Shown in pieces: positions 16,996 through 25,837 of a stretch of DNA of 64,000 bases. The position numbers and the translations under genes are program-made. The stretch's first letter is position 1. Every line of letters starts with the position of its first letter. The notes under the pieces were generated by a model. The model had not been told where the DNA came from. It was given only the letters and a program-made list of their open reading frames with translations, and did no database searches. Source of the DNA: Rikenellaceae bacterium (GTDB lineage Bacteria > Bacteroidota > Bacteroidia > Bacteroidales > Rikenellaceae); contig SUZD01000001.1 in assembly GCA_015060105.1 (NCBI GenBank), positions 1 through 64,000 on the forward strand, read 5' to 3'.

Positions 16996-17178
16996 TTATT
17001 TAACGGGCTCTACCTTTACAAGGTGTTTAACTACCTCGAGCATACCGAGAATCATTTTCGAATCCTCGTGCTCTACTGTTTGGTTGATCTTACGAAGACC
17101 CAAAGCAGCGAGGTTTTTACGTTGTTGAGCCGTAGTTCCGATACGGCTGATAGTTTGTGTAATCTTCAACTTTGCCAT
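16996..17178 (-). CDS. rpmD: 50S ribosomal protein L30
   Basis: The 60-aa protein is the short bacterial form of L30. MAKLKITQTISRIGTTAQQRKNLAALGLRKINQTVEHED is diagnostic. It sits between rpsE and rplO with short gaps of 13 and 25 bases, as in most bacteria. Nothing is odd. Confidence 0.97.
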   Translation of the reverse strand: MAKLKITQTISRIGTTAQQRKNLAALGLRKINQTVEHEDSKMILGMLEVVKHLVKVEPVK

Positions 17179-17191
17179 AGTCTTTCAAAAA

Positions 17192-17710
17192 TTAACCGTT
17201 AAACACTTTGTTAAGAGAAATACCACGAACCTGTGCTACGGTGTAAGCATCGCGAAGCTCCATAAGAGCACCTACGGTTGCTTTTACCAAGTTGTGAGGG
17301 TTCGACGAACCTTTGCTCTTTGCAAGCACGTTCTTAACACCAACACTCTCCAATACTGCACGCATTGCACCACCTGCCAAGACTCCGGTACCAGGAGCTG
17401 CGGGGCGAATCATTACCTCCGAGCCTCCGAAACGGAACTCTTGTTTGTGGGGAATTGTACCGTTGATTACAGGGATTTTAACGAGGTTTTTCTTTGCATC
17501 CTCTACGCCTTTGGCAATAGCGGCGGTAACCTCACTGGCTTTACCGAGACCATAGCCTACTACGCCGTTCTCGTTACCTACTACTACGATTGCCGAAAAA
17601 GTGAAAGTACGGCCACCCTTGGTTACTTTGGTAACACGTTGGATGCTAACCAATCTGTCTTTAAGTTCGAGGTCTGTTGTACGGACCTTTTTCATATTGA
17701 TATTCGCCAT
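17192..17710 (-). CDS. rpsE: 30S ribosomal protein S5
   Basis: The 172-aa protein helps shape the decoding site and mRNA entry. The N-terminal double-stranded RNA-binding domain ([42 protein letters not shown]) and the C-terminal domain ([22 protein letters not shown]) are intact. It follows rplR after 6 bases. Confidence 0.98.
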   Translation of the reverse strand: MANINMKKVRTTDLELKDRLVSIQRVTKVTKGGRTFTFSAIVVVGNENGVVGYGLGKASEVTAAIAKGVEDAKKNLVKIPVINGTIPHKQEFRFGGSEVMIRPAAPGTGVLAGGAMRAVLESVGVKNVLAKSKGSSNPHNLVKATVGALMELRDAYTVAQVRGISLNKVFNG

Positions 17711-17716
17711 ATTTCA

Positions 17717-18079
17717 CTAGAATTTAAGGCCACCCTCACGAGCAGCGTCAGCCAATACTTTTACTCTACCGTGGTACAGGTAACCGTTACGGTCGAAGGC
17801 AACCTCGGCGATACCCTTAGCGATTGCACGCTCGGCAGCCAATTTACCTACCAACTCCGATACCTGACATTTGGTCAGACCTGCGGTTTTCTCAGCAACC
17901 TCTTTGTCTTTCGACGAAGCTGCAGCCAAAGTAACACCGTTAAGGTCATCAATAAACTGTACATAGATTTGCTTGTTGCTTCTGAATACAGTCATACGAG
18001 GGCGCTCTGCGGTTCCGCTAACAATCTTGCGGATACGCATCTTGATCCTCGCTCTTCTTTCAATCTTATTCAATGCCAT
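17717..18079 (-). CDS. rplR: 50S ribosomal protein L18
   Basis: The 120-aa 5S rRNA-binding protein sits in the central protuberance. [20 protein letters not shown] and the C-terminal [24 protein letters not shown] are diagnostic. It lies between rplF and rpsE with gaps of 16 and 6 bases. Length is normal. Confidence 0.98.
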   Translation of the reverse strand: MALNKIERRARIKMRIRKIVSGTAERPRMTVFRSNKQIYVQFIDDLNGVTLAAASSKDKEVAEKTAGLTKCQVSELVGKLAAERAIAKGIAEVAFDRNGYLYHGRVKVLADAAREGGLKF

Positions 18080-18095
18080 AACTTATACGATTTTA

Positions 18096-18650
18096 CTATT
18101 TACCCGCAGCTTTACCTGCTTTACGACGAATTTGTTCGCCTACGAACTTAATACCTTTACCCTTATAAGGCTCCGGTTTACGCAACGAACGGATCTTTGC
18201 AGCTACTTGACCAACGAGTTGTTTGTCGCAGCTGTTCAAAGTTACGATAGGATTGCTTTTCTTGTCGGTGACAGCAGACACTTTCACCTCAGCGGGGATC
18301 ATCAAATAGATGTCGTGCGAGTAACCAAGGTTCAACTCAAGGATTTGACCTTTAGCCTCGGCTTTGAAACCTACACCTACGAGCTCCAGTTTAATCTCGT
18401 AGCCTTTCGAAACACCTACTACCATGTTGTTAATCAACGCACGATAAAGACCGTGCAAAGAACGGTGGCGCGGTTGGTTCGTAGGACGAGTTACTGTCAA
18501 TACGCTTCCCTCTACGGTTACAGTGATGTCTTTGTCAACAGCTTGTGTCAACTCTCCGAGAGGTCCTTTAACGCTAACCACATTGTCAGACGATACATTT
18601 ACAGTTACGCCTGCGGGCAAGTTTACAGGTAATTTACCAATTCTTGACAT
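18096..18650 (-). CDS. rplF: 50S ribosomal protein L6
   Basis: The 184-aa protein lies at the base of the L7/L12 stalk near the factor-binding site. It has two alpha/beta domains; MSRIGKLPVNLPAGV and the C-terminal RKPEPYKGKGIKFVGEQIRRKAGK are diagnostic. It follows rpsH after 20 bases, so it should be served by both the main transcript and the candidate internal promoter at 19149-19178. Confidence 0.98.
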   Translation of the reverse strand: MSRIGKLPVNLPAGVTVNVSSDNVVSVKGPLGELTQAVDKDITVTVEGSVLTVTRPTNQPRHRSLHGLYRALINNMVVGVSKGYEIKLELVGVGFKAEAKGQILELNLGYSHDIYLMIPAEVKVSAVTDKKSNPIVTLNSCDKQLVGQVAAKIRSLRKPEPYKGKGIKFVGEQIRRKAGKAAGK

Positions 18651-18670
18651 TTGTTAAACTTTTTAGAACA

Positions 18671-19069
18671 TTAATAAATGTAGCACAATACTTCGCCACC
18701 TACACGCTCTGCGCGAGCCTTCTTGTCGGTCATAATACCTTTCGAAGTCGATAGAATGGCAATACCAAGACCGTTGATAACCGAAGGCATTTGATCAACG
18801 TTGGTGTAGCAACGAAGACCGGGACGGCTTACGCGTTTCAACTCCTTGATGGCATTGACTTTTGTTTGGGGATGATACTTCAAGGCAATCTTGATTACAG
18901 GATGGCCCTTAGCATCGTTCTCGAATTTGTAAGCAAGGATATAGCCCTGCTCGTACAGGATTTTGGTTATCTCCTGTTTAATTTTGGAACCGGGAGCTTC
19001 AACCACTTTGTGGTTGGCTTTCACCGCGTTTCTAATCCTTGTGAGGAAATCCGCAATAGGATCTGTCAT
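18671..19069 (-). CDS. rpsH: 30S ribosomal protein S8
   Basis: The 132-aa protein binds the central domain of 16S r[34 protein letters not shown] and the C-terminal [27 protein letters not shown] are diagnostic. It is preceded by an exceptional 112-base gap that contains a consensus promoter and a large inverted repeat. S8 represses the spc operon by binding mRNA in Escherichia coli; whether it does so here is unknown. Confidence 0.98.
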   Translation of the reverse strand: MTDPIADFLTRIRNAVKANHKVVEAPGSKIKQEITKILYEQGYILAYKFENDAKGHPVIKIALKYHPQTKVNAIKELKRVSRPGLRCYTNVDQMPSVINGLGIAILSTSKGIMTDKKARAERVGGEVLCYIY

Positions 19070-19124
19070 AGTGATTAAAAGTTAAAATTAAACAAAAATT
19101 TGGTTATTAATATATATCACAAAG

Positions 19125-19164
19125 AGATTGATTATCTCTGTGAGGGCACAAAGATAATCAATCT
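19125..19164 (-). promoter_or_regulatory. Large inverted repeat overlapping the rpsN-rpsH internal promoter
   Basis: A perfect 13-bp inverted repeat, AGATTGATTATCT (19125-19137) and AGATAATCAATCT (19152-19164), flanks a loop that itself pairs as TGTG/CACA. Flanking A/T bases extend the stem by about four more pairs with one G-U. One arm overlaps the -7 element of the internal promoter. It could act as an operator, as an RNA hairpin on read-through transcripts, or as a processing site. Confidence 0.65.
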
Positions 19165-19178
19165 TTTTGGAAAAACAA
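19149..19178 (-). promoter_or_regulatory. Candidate internal promoter for rpsH and downstream genes
   Basis: On the minus strand TTG (19176-19178), a 19-base spacer and TATCTTTG (19149-19156) match the phylum consensus. The predicted start near 19142 gives a leader of about 70 bases before rpsH. It lies in the largest gap of the cluster. Confidence 0.6.
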
Positions 19179-19181
19179 TGC

Positions 19182-19451
19182 TTACCAGCTTGCTTTTTTA
19201 ACTCCGGGGATCAAACCGTTAGAGGCCATCTCGCGGAATTGGATACGGCTGATACCGAATTGACGCATATAACCTTTGGGACGTCCGGTCAACTTACAAC
19301 GGTTGTGCAGACGAATCGGGTTAGAGTTGCGAGGCAATTTGCTCAGACCGATATAGTCACCCTCTGCTTTGAGGGCAGCACGTTTTGCGGCATATCTCTG
19401 AACGAGTTTGAGGCGTTTAGCCTCACGAGCCTTCATTGATTCTTTTGCCAT
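19182..19451 (-). CDS. rpsN: 30S ribosomal protein S14 (zinc-independent long form)
   Basis: The 89-aa protein sits in the 30S head near the A site. [28 protein letters not shown] and [27 protein letters not shown] are diagnostic. Only one Cys is present, so this is the C-minus long type that does not bind zinc. It is encoded 2 bases after rplE. Downstream comes the gap with the inverted repeat and internal promoter. Confidence 0.98.
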   Translation of the reverse strand: MAKESMKAREAKRLKLVQRYAAKRAALKAEGDYIGLSKLPRNSNPIRLHNRCKLTGRPKGYMRQFGISRIQFREMASNGLIPGVKKASW

Positions 19452-19453
19452 AA

Positions 19454-20011
19454 TTAGTTCTTTTTAGCGTTTTTAAAAGGAAGACCGAATTTGCTCAACA
19501 GAGCGTAAGCCTCTTCGTCGGTTTGTGCCGAGGTAACGAAGGTAATCTCCATACCGAAAATCTTAACGATTTTGTCGATGTCAATCTCCGGGAAGATGAT
19601 TTGCTCGGTTACACCAAGAGTGTAGTTACCTTGACCGTCGAACTTCTCGTTGATACCTTTGAAGTCACGAATACGAGGAAGCGCTACTGCAATAAGACGC
19701 TCCATGAACTCGTACATTCTGTCGGCACGGAGGGTTACACGCAAACCGATAGGCATACCTTTACGAAGTTTGAAGTTCGAGATATCCTTCTTCGATTTGG
19801 TAGTAACGGCTTTTTGACCAGCGATTGCTGTAAGCTCGTTCATGGCAACCTCAAGAAGTTTCTTGTCGGCGATAGCCTGACCCAAACCTTGGTTGATAAC
19901 GATTTTTTGGAGTTTAGGAACCTGCATAACGGTTGTGTAGTTAAACTCCTTCATAAGGGCAGGAATGATTTGCTCCTTATAAGCTGTTTTGAGTGTAGGT
20001 ACGTAAGCCAT
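19454..20011 (-). CDS. rplE: 50S ribosomal protein L5
   Basis: The 185-aa protein binds 5S rRNA and bridges to the 30S head. Diagnostic segments are [43 protein letters not shown] and [23 protein letters not shown]. Its ATG overlaps the rplX stop by one base (TAATG), indicating translational coupling. Confidence 0.98.
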   Translation of the reverse strand: MAYVPTLKTAYKEQIIPALMKEFNYTTVMQVPKLQKIVINQGLGQAIADKKLLEVAMNELTAIAGQKAVTTKSKKDISNFKLRKGMPIGLRVTLRADRMYEFMERLIAVALPRIRDFKGINEKFDGQGNYTLGVTEQIIFPEIDIDKIVKIFGMEITFVTSAQTDEEAYALLSKFGLPFKNAKKN

Positions 20012-20331
20012 TATTTAATCTCCTCTCCTGATTTTTTAGCGTAACGAACAATTTTACCTTCAGCAGTTACCTTGCGACCAACCTTAGTACCTTTACCGGT
20101 CTTGGGGTCTACAAGCTGCAAGTTAGAGATGTGGATCGGAGCCTCTTGCTTCACGATGCCACCTTGGGTGTTCTTTGCGTTCGGTTTGGTAGCCTTCGAA
20201 ACCATATTCAATCCTTCTACGATTGCACGGTTCTCCGAAACCAATACTTGAAGCACCTTACCGCTTTGGCCTTTGCTCTCGCCGGCAATAACGGTAACCA
20301 TATCACCTTTTTTAATATGCAATTTCGACAT
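20011..20331 (-). CDS. rplX: 50S ribosomal protein L24
   Basis: The 106-aa assembly-initiating protein binds the 5' domain of 23S rRNA. The KOW motif is visible in [20 protein letters not shown], followed by [18 protein letters not shown]. Its stop overlaps the rplE start by one base. Length is normal. Confidence 0.98.
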   Translation of the reverse strand: MSKLHIKKGDMVTVIAGESKGQSGKVLQVLVSENRAIVEGLNMVSKATKPNAKNTQGGIVKQEAPIHISNLQLVDPKTGKGTKVGRKVTAEGKIVRYAKKSGEEIK

Positions 20332-20345
20332 AACTTATCAATTTA

Positions 20346-20711
20346 TTAAAGTACTTCAGGAGCGAGTGAAATAATCTTCATATATTGATCGCGAAGCTCG
20401 CGCGCAACAGGACCGAAGATACGAGTACCTCTCATCTCACCTTGGTTATTCAGAAGTACTACGGCGTTGTCGTCGAAACGAATATACGAACCGTTTGCAC
20501 GTCTGATCTCCTTTTTGGTTCTTACTACGACTGCCTTCGATACCATACCCTTCTTGACGTCGCCAGCAGGGGATGCGCTCTTAACAGTCACAACGATTTT
20601 GTCGCCGATCGACGCATAGCGTCTTTTGGTGCCGCCAAGCACACGGATGCAAAGTACCTCCTTTGCGCCGCTGTTGTCGGCTACGACGAGTCTGCTTTCT
20701 TGTTGTATCAT
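20346..20711 (-). CDS. rplN: 50S ribosomal protein L14
   Basis: The 121-aa protein lies at the intersubunit face near L19 and the sarcin-ricin loop. [27 protein letters not shown] and [29 protein letters not shown] are diagnostic. The gap to rpsQ is only 2 bases. Confidence 0.98.
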   Translation of the reverse strand: MIQQESRLVVADNSGAKEVLCIRVLGGTKRRYASIGDKIVVTVKSASPAGDVKKGMVSKAVVVRTKKEIRRANGSYIRFDDNAVVLLNNQGEMRGTRIFGPVARELRDQYMKIISLAPEVL

Positions 20712-20713
20712 AA

Positions 20714-20968
20714 CTATTTAGCCCTTTCAATTATTTCTACTAATCTCCAACGCTTGGTTTTGCTGAGAGGACGGGTCTCCATCAGCTTTACTACATCACC
20801 GGGGTTGCATGTGTTCTCAGCGTCCTCGGCTACAAACTTGGTGGTTTTGTTGACGAACTTACCGTAGATAGGGTGTTTAACTTTACGTTTAACGGCTACT
20901 ACGATCGATTTGTCCATCTTGTTGCTAACCACAATCCCGATTCTTTCCTTTCTAAGATTTCTTTCCAT
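20714..20968 (-). CDS. rpsQ: 30S ribosomal protein S17
   Basis: The 84-aa OB-fold protein binds the 5' domain of 16S r[42 protein letters not shown] is diagnostic, with the [18 protein letters not shown]-terminus. It sits between rpmC and rplN in canonical order. Confidence 0.98.
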   Translation of the reverse strand: MERNLRKERIGIVVSNKMDKSIVVAVKRKVKHPIYGKFVNKTTKFVAEDAENTCNPGDVVKLMETRPLSKTKRWRLVEIIERAK

Positions 20969-20976
20969 AGCGGTAA

Positions 20977-21171
20977 TTAAATATTAGAGTTCTTTTGACG
21001 CAGGATTGTGAGCATACGTGCTATATCTCTGCGAGATTTTTTAATTTCACTCGAATTCTCGATAGGAGATACGGTGTGGTTGAGTTTAATGCGGGTAAGG
21101 TTCTCCTTCGCTGCATCGATTCTCTCCTGAAGTTCAGCCACCGAGAGTTCTTTTATTTCGGAAGTTTTCAT
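20977..21171 (-). CDS. rpmC: 50S ribosomal protein L29
   Basis: The 64-aa two-helix protein lies near the polypeptide exit and contributes to the docking site for trigger factor and [27 protein letters not shown] and the C-terminal [18 protein letters not shown] are diagnostic. The gene lies 14 bases after rplP. Confidence 0.97.
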   Translation of the reverse strand: MKTSEIKELSVAELQERIDAAKENLTRIKLNHTVSPIENSSEIKKSRRDIARMLTILRQKNSNI

Positions 21172-21185
21172 GTCTTTACTGTGTG

Positions 21186-21614
21186 TTAGATTGCGTTTTC
21201 AGTGTAATCTCTGCGTACAATAAATTTAGTGGCAACAGGCAGTTTTTGAGCACCAAGACGAAGTGCCTCTTTGGCTACCTCGATGGGCACACCCTCTGCC
21301 TCGAAGAGAATACGACCCGGAGTAATGGGGGCAACGAATCCCTCGGGATTACCTTTACCTTTACCCATACGAACCTCAGCGGGTTTCGATGTAATAGGTT
21401 TGTCCGGGAAGATGCGGATCCAGATTTGACCCTCACGTTTCATATAACGTGTGATGGCTTGACGAGCTGCCTCGATTTGGCGGCCGGTGATCCAGCACGA
21501 CTCCAATGTCTTAATACCGAACGAACCGAATGCAAGTTGATTACCTCTTTGGGCAAGACCTTTCATCCTGCCTTTTTGCATTCTTCTGAACTTGGTCTTT
21601 TTAGGCTGTAACAT
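21186..21614 (-). CDS. rplP: 50S ribosomal protein L16
   Basis: The 142-aa protein organises the A-site region of 23S r[22 protein letters not shown] and the central [31 protein letters not shown] are diagnostic. Length is normal. It follows rpsC after 24 bases. Confidence 0.98.
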   Translation of the reverse strand: MLQPKKTKFRRMQKGRMKGLAQRGNQLAFGSFGIKTLESCWITGRQIEAARQAITRYMKREGQIWIRIFPDKPITSKPAEVRMGKGKGNPEGFVAPITPGRILFEAEGVPIEVAKEALRLGAQKLPVATKFIVRRDYTENAI

Positions 21615-21638
21615 TTTCTATTTTCGCTTTAGTCCGTT

Positions 21639-22373
21639 TTACTTATTGTTTCTTCTCTTGCGGCCGTTGCCTTTGGGACCACGACCTTGTTGGTTTTGAC
21701 CGTTGTACGAGCCGGTATTTGCGCCTTGATACTCGAACAAGTCGCGTTTACCGTAAACGATTCCGGTGCAAATCCAAACCTTTACACCAAGCAGACCTAC
21801 TTTGGTCAGAGCCTCTGCCAAGCAGTAGTCTACATCGGCGCGGAAGGTGTGCAGAGGAATACGTCCCTCTTTGTAGGTTTCGCTACGTGCCATCTCGGCG
21901 CCACCAATACGGCCCGAAATTTGAACTTTGATACCCTCGGCGCCCATACGCATTGCCGACGAAATCGCGGTCTTTACTGCACGACGATACGATACACGAC
22001 CTTCCAACTGACGAGCGATGTTATTTGCTACAAGCACTGCATCAATGTCGGGGCGTTTAACCTCGAAGATGTTGATTTGAACATCTTTGCCGGTCAACTT
22101 TTTGAGTTCCTCGCGAAGTTTGTCAACCTCTTGACCATTCTTACCGATTACGAAACCGGGTTTCGAAGTCGAGATGGTTACTGTTACAAGCTTCAAAGTA
22201 CGCTCGATGATAATCTTCGAAATACTTGCTTTGGCCAAACGGGCGCTCAAATATTTCCTGATAGTAGCATCTTCCACCAAACGCGATGAAAAATCCTTAC
22301 CACCGTACCAGTTGGAGTCCCAACCGCGAATATAGCCAACACGGTTTGCTATTGGATTAACTTTTTGTCCCAT
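21639..22373 (-). CDS. rpsC: 30S ribosomal protein S3
   Basis: The 244-aa head protein forms part of the mRNA entry channel. The KH domain [18 protein letters not shown] and C-terminal domain [13 protein letters not shown]-like segment (visible as [20 protein letters not shown]) are intact. The last 30 residues form a Gly/Gln/Arg/Lys-rich tail ([18 protein letters not shown]). It is encoded 7 bases after rplV. Confidence 0.98.
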   Translation of the reverse strand: MGQKVNPIANRVGYIRGWDSNWYGGKDFSSRLVEDATIRKYLSARLAKASISKIIIERTLKLVTVTISTSKPGFVIGKNGQEVDKLREELKKLTGKDVQINIFEVKRPDIDAVLVANNIARQLEGRVSYRRAVKTAISSAMRMGAEGIKVQISGRIGGAEMARSETYKEGRIPLHTFRADVDYCLAEALTKVGLLGVKVWICTGIVYGKRDLFEYQGANTGSYNGQNQQGRGPKGNGRKRRNNK

Positions 22374-22380
22374 TGCCTAA

Positions 22381-22788
22381 CTATTTTTCTTCGGTTACCA
22401 TTTTATCTACTACGATTGTCACGTGGTTCGAACGTTTGCGGATACGGTGTGCGCGACCTTGAGGAGCCGGTTGTACACGTTTCAACATTCTGCCACCATC
22501 GACAAAAATCTCTTTTACACAGAGTTGAACATCCTCCAAACGAACACCCTCGTTTTTGGCTTGCCAGTTGGCGATTGCCGAACCAAGGAGTTTCTCGAGT
22601 TTGATCGAAGCCTCTTTCTTAGAGTAGCGCAAAATACCCAACGCTTTGTTCACCTCCACACCACGAATGATATCTGCTACCAAACGCATCTTGCGGGGCG
22701 AGGTAGGGCAATCACGCAGAATCGCAATTGCTTTTTGTTTTTTCTCAGCCTTTCTTACCTCGGCTGCTTTATTTTTTCTTGCACCCAT
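22381..22788 (-). CDS. rplV: 50S ribosomal protein L22
   Basis: The 135-aa protein extends a hairpin into the exit tunnel. [43 protein letters not shown] contains the conserved [10 protein letters not shown]-type segment, and [16 protein letters not shown] is the tunnel-lining hairpin region. It lies between rpsS and rpsC with gaps of 7 bases each. Confidence 0.98.
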   Translation of the reverse strand: MGARKNKAAEVRKAEKKQKAIAILRDCPTSPRKMRLVADIIRGVEVNKALGILRYSKKEASIKLEKLLGSAIANWQAKNEGVRLEDVQLCVKEIFVDGGRMLKRVQPAPQGRAHRIRKRSNHVTIVVDKMVTEEK

Positions 22789-22795
22789 AACTTAA

Positions 22796-23062
22796 CTATT
22801 TTCTATTACCGGAGTGACCACGGAAAGTACGAGTAGGAGCGAACTCGCCGAGTTTGTGACCTACCATATTTTCAGTTACATATACCGGAATAAATTTATT
22901 TCCGTTGTGTACAGCGATCGTCTGACCTACGAAGTCAGGCGAAATCATACTTGCTCGTGACCAAGTCTTGATGACTGCTTTATTGCCCGACTCGTTTTGT
23001 GCGATAACGCGTGCCTCGAGTTTCGGCTCAATAAAAGGTCCTTTCTTCAATGAACGGCTCAT
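22796..23062 (-). CDS. rpsS: 30S ribosomal protein S19
   Basis: The 88-aa head protein forms a complex with S13. [19 protein letters not shown], the central [20 protein letters not shown] and [18 protein letters not shown] are diagnostic. It is positioned 15 bases after rplB. Confidence 0.98.
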   Translation of the reverse strand: MSRSLKKGPFIEPKLEARVIAQNESGNKAVIKTWSRASMISPDFVGQTIAVHNGNKFIPVYVTENMVGHKLGEFAPTRTFRGHSGNRK

Positions 23063-23077
23063 ATTATGCTATTTTAA

Positions 23078-23902
23078 TTATTTTTTCCTTTTAGAAATGA
23101 TAAACTTGCTGGTAGTTTTCTTGGGGTTGCGAGTCTTGTAACCCTTAGCCAAGATACCAGTGCGCGAACGGGGGTGACCTCCTGATTGACGGCCCTCACC
23201 ACCACCCATCGGGTGATCAACGGGGTTCATTACAACACCACGGTTGTGGGGACGGCGGCCAAGCCAGCGGTTACGACCTGCTTTACCGCTGCTCTCGAGG
23301 TTGTGATCAACATTCGATACAACGCCGACAGTAGCGCGGCAGGTTACCAAAACCATACGAGTCTCGCCCGAAGGAAGTTTAATAATAGCAAATTTGCCTT
23401 CACGAGCCAAAAGTTGAGCATAGGTGCCGGCGCTACGAGCCATTGCAGCTCCTTGGCCGGGGTAGAGTTCAATTGCGTGTACTACGGTACCCAGAGGAAT
23501 CTCCGACAAAGGAAGTGCATTGCCGACCTCGGGGGCTACGCCTGTACCACTTACGATGGTTTGACCTACTTGCAAACCGTTGGGAGCCAAAATGTAGCTC
23601 TTCTCACCATCTGCGTAGCATACCAACGCGATACGAGCTGTACGGTTGGGATCGTACTCGATAGTTTTTACGATTGCAGGTACTCCATCTTTTGCACGCT
23701 TGAAGTCAATCAAACGATAACGTTGTTTGTGACCACCGCCGATGTAGCGCATAGTCATCTTACCTGTGTTATTGCGACCACCCGAGCTCTTCTTTGCTTG
23801 GAGCAACGATTTTTCGGGAGTCGACGTTGTAATCTCGTCGTAAGCCGCAATGATCTTATGTCTTGTACCCGGAGTAATGGGTTTAAATTTTCTTACTGCC
23901 AT
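23078..23902 (-). CDS. rplB: 50S ribosomal protein L2
   Basis: The 274-aa protein supports the peptidyl-transferase centre and subunit association. [17 protein letters not shown] at the N-terminus and [22 protein letters not shown] at the C-terminus include the conserved His near the catalytic centre. Length is normal. It is encoded 5 bases after rplW. Confidence 0.98.
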   Translation of the reverse strand: MAVRKFKPITPGTRHKIIAAYDEITTSTPEKSLLQAKKSSGGRNNTGKMTMRYIGGGHKQRYRLIDFKRAKDGVPAIVKTIEYDPNRTARIALVCYADGEKSYILAPNGLQVGQTIVSGTGVAPEVGNALPLSEIPLGTVVHAIELYPGQGAAMARSAGTYAQLLAREGKFAIIKLPSGETRMVLVTCRATVGVVSNVDHNLESSGKAGRNRWLGRRPHNRGVVMNPVDHPMGGGEGRQSGGHPRSRTGILAKGYKTRNPKKTTSKFIISKRKK

Positions 23903-23907
23903 CTTCG

Positions 23908-24198
23908 TTAGATATTACTGTAAAAATCAATCTTATCGCCATCTTTCAAGGTAACGACCGCTTTCTTGTAGTGGTTGGTACGACCTGCCAGCAAACCGGC
24001 TTTGGTGTAACGACGTTTGTTCTTACCCATATAAACCATTGTGTTTACGCTAGTAACAACAACACCATAAGTTTTCTCAACGGCCTCCTTGATTTGCAGT
24101 TTGTTAGCGTCAATGTTTACGATGAATCCGTATTGATTCAACTTCTCGCCCAACTCCGTCATTTGCTCGGTCAGGACCGGTTTAATAATAATCTCCAT
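23908..24198 (-). CDS. rplW: 50S ribosomal protein L23
   Basis: The 96-aa protein sits at the tunnel exit, where trigger factor and SRP dock. [27 protein letters not shown] and [25 protein letters not shown] are diagnostic. It is located 9 bases after rplD in the S10 segment. Confidence 0.97.
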   Translation of the reverse strand: MEIIIKPVLTEQMTELGEKLNQYGFIVNIDANKLQIKEAVEKTYGVVVTSVNTMVYMGKNKRRYTKAGLLAGRTNHYKKAVVTLKDGDKIDFYSNI

Positions 24199-24207
24199 AG
24201 TAAATTC

Positions 24208-24834
24208 TTAAGCTAACATTTCATTTAATACGTTTACTGCACCCTCTGCCAATACGAGTTGGTTTGCGTTCATAACATCGTAAGTGTTTACGTTCGATGC
24301 CAAAACAACCTTTACGTTTTGGAGGTTGCGAGCCGAAAGAAGAAGGTTGTTATCAACCTCAGGTACTACTACCAAAATCTTCTTACCTGCAACTTTGAGG
24401 TTCTCTTCGATAGCAATAAAGCTTTTGGTTTTCGGTGCCTCGACAGTAAGATTCTCGACAACGGTGATTGCCTCTGCTTTTGCTTTGTAAGTGAGTGCGC
24501 TACGACGAGCAAGTTGTTTAAGTTTCTTATTCAACTTGAAGCTGTAGTCGCGGGGAACGGGACCGAAGATACGGCCACCACCGGGGAACAAAGGCGACAA
24601 GATGCTACCGCAACGTGCGCCACCAGTACCTTTTTGACGTTTCAGTTTACGAGTCGAACCTGCAACCTCGTTACGTTGTTTCGACTTGTGTGTACCTTGA
24701 CGACGATTAGCAAGATGTTGTTTAACATCGAGATAAATTGCGTGGTCGTTAGTCTCCACGCCGAAGACTGCGTCTGCAAGAACTACTTTCTTGCCAGTCT
24801 CTTTACCGAGTGTGTTGAATACTGTTAATTCCAT
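24208..24834 (-). CDS. rplD: 50S ribosomal protein L4
   Basis: The 208-aa protein lines the exit tunnel. The start is taken at ATG 24834 ([19 protein letters not shown]); the track start at 24846 is a TTG inside the end of rplC. The conserved [26 protein letters not shown] is the extended loop reaching into the tunnel. L4 regulates the S10 operon in Enterobacteria; the leader for such control is not evident here. One base separates it from rplC. Confidence 0.97.
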   Translation of the reverse strand: MELTVFNTLGKETGKKVVLADAVFGVETNDHAIYLDVKQHLANRRQGTHKSKQRNEVAGSTRKLKRQKGTGGARCGSILSPLFPGGGRIFGPVPRDYSFKLNKKLKQLARRSALTYKAKAEAITVVENLTVEAPKTKSFIAIEENLKVAGKKILVVVPEVDNNLLLSARNLQNVKVVLASNVNTYDVMNANQLVLAEGAVNVLNEMLA

Positions 24835-24835
24835 C

Positions 24836-25450
24836 TTACTTCTCAATTTTTAAGTACGAACCTTTTGCTCCCGGAATCGAACCTTTTACAAGGATCAGAT
24901 TGTTCTCAGGAATTACTTTAATAACTTTAAGGTTAAGAACCTTAACTTGTACGCCTCCGGTTTGTCCGGGCAAACGTTTGCCCTTGAACACACGCGAGGG
25001 ATAAGAGCACGCTCCGAGCGAACCCGGTTTACGTTGGCGGTTGTGTTGACCGTGAGTCTGACCGCCCACACCCGCGAAGCCGTGGCGTTTCACAACGCCT
25101 TGGAAACCCTTACCTTTCGAAATGCCGGTAACGTCAACCCAGTCGCCCTCAGTGAACAACTCAACGTTAATAACATCTCCAAGGTTGTACTCCTCGTCAA
25201 AGCCGAACTCTGCGAGTTTACGTTTCGGGGTTACACCTGCCTTCTTGAAGTGTCCCATAAGACTGTTGCTGGCGTGTTTTTCAGTTGTCTCGTCATAGGC
25301 AATTTGAACTGCCGAGTAGCCATCCTTCTCGACATTTTTCAACTGCGTAACTACACACGGACCAGCCTCAATAACAGTGCATGGCATATTTTTGCCCTCA
25401 ACACTGAAAACGGAAGTCATTCCGATTTTTTTTCCAATTAGTCCTGACAT
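24836..25450 (-). CDS. rplC: 50S ribosomal protein L3
   Basis: The 204-aa protein's central extension reaches the peptidyl-transferase centre. The start is set at ATG 25450, giving [15 protein letters not shown], the usual L3 N-terminus. The 35 extra residues in the ORF track fall in the AT-rich gap and do not resemble L3. The conserved [23 protein letters not shown] contains the Gln that is methylated in many species. A 76-base AT-rich gap without a consensus promoter separates it from rpsJ. Confidence 0.97.
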   Translation of the reverse strand: MSGLIGKKIGMTSVFSVEGKNMPCTVIEAGPCVVTQLKNVEKDGYSAVQIAYDETTEKHASNSLMGHFKKAGVTPKRKLAEFGFDEEYNLGDVINVELFTEGDWVDVTGISKGKGFQGVVKRHGFAGVGGQTHGQHNRQRKPGSLGACSYPSRVFKGKRLPGQTGGVQVKVLNLKVIKVIPENNLILVKGSIPGAKGSYLKIEK

Positions 25451-25526
25451 GTTTGTCTGTTTACTTAAAATATAAAAAAAATGTGTGTTTCTTTTTGTAA
25501 GTCCTCTATATATATTATAAGGTATA

Positions 25527-25835
25527 TTAGAGAACGTTGATTTGTACCTCAACACCGGTAGGCAATTCGAGTTTCATCAAAGCGTCGATTGTTTTCGAAG
25601 TCGAGCTGTAGATGTCAAGAATGCGTTTGAAGGTGCTCAATTCGAACTGCTCGCGAGCCTTCTTGTTAACGAAGGTCGAACGGTTCACGGTAAAAATCTT
25701 CTTGCGAGTAGGAAGGGGCACGGGACCGCTTACAACTGCACCAGTAGCTTTTACTGTTTTGATAATCTTATCGGCCGACTTGTCTACCAAAGTGTGGTCG
25801 AAAGATTTCATACTGATTCTAATTTTTTGGCTCAT
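25527..25835 (-). CDS. rpsJ: 30S ribosomal protein S10
   Basis: The 102-aa head protein also serves in NusG/NusE antitermination. [29 protein letters not shown] and [29 protein letters not shown] are diagnostic. It lies just 2 bases after fusA with no tuf gene between, the usual Bacteroidota order. Confidence 0.98.
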   Translation of the reverse strand: MSQKIRISMKSFDHTLVDKSADKIIKTVKATGAVVSGPVPLPTRKKIFTVNRSTFVNKKAREQFELSTFKRILDIYSSTSKTIDALMKLELPTGVEVQINVL

Positions 25836-25837
25836 TG

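Noticed and set aside
25451-25555. 35-residue N-terminal extension of L3
   Set aside because: It lies in an AT-rich gap and does not match L3, whose normal start [13 protein letters not shown] is at 25450.
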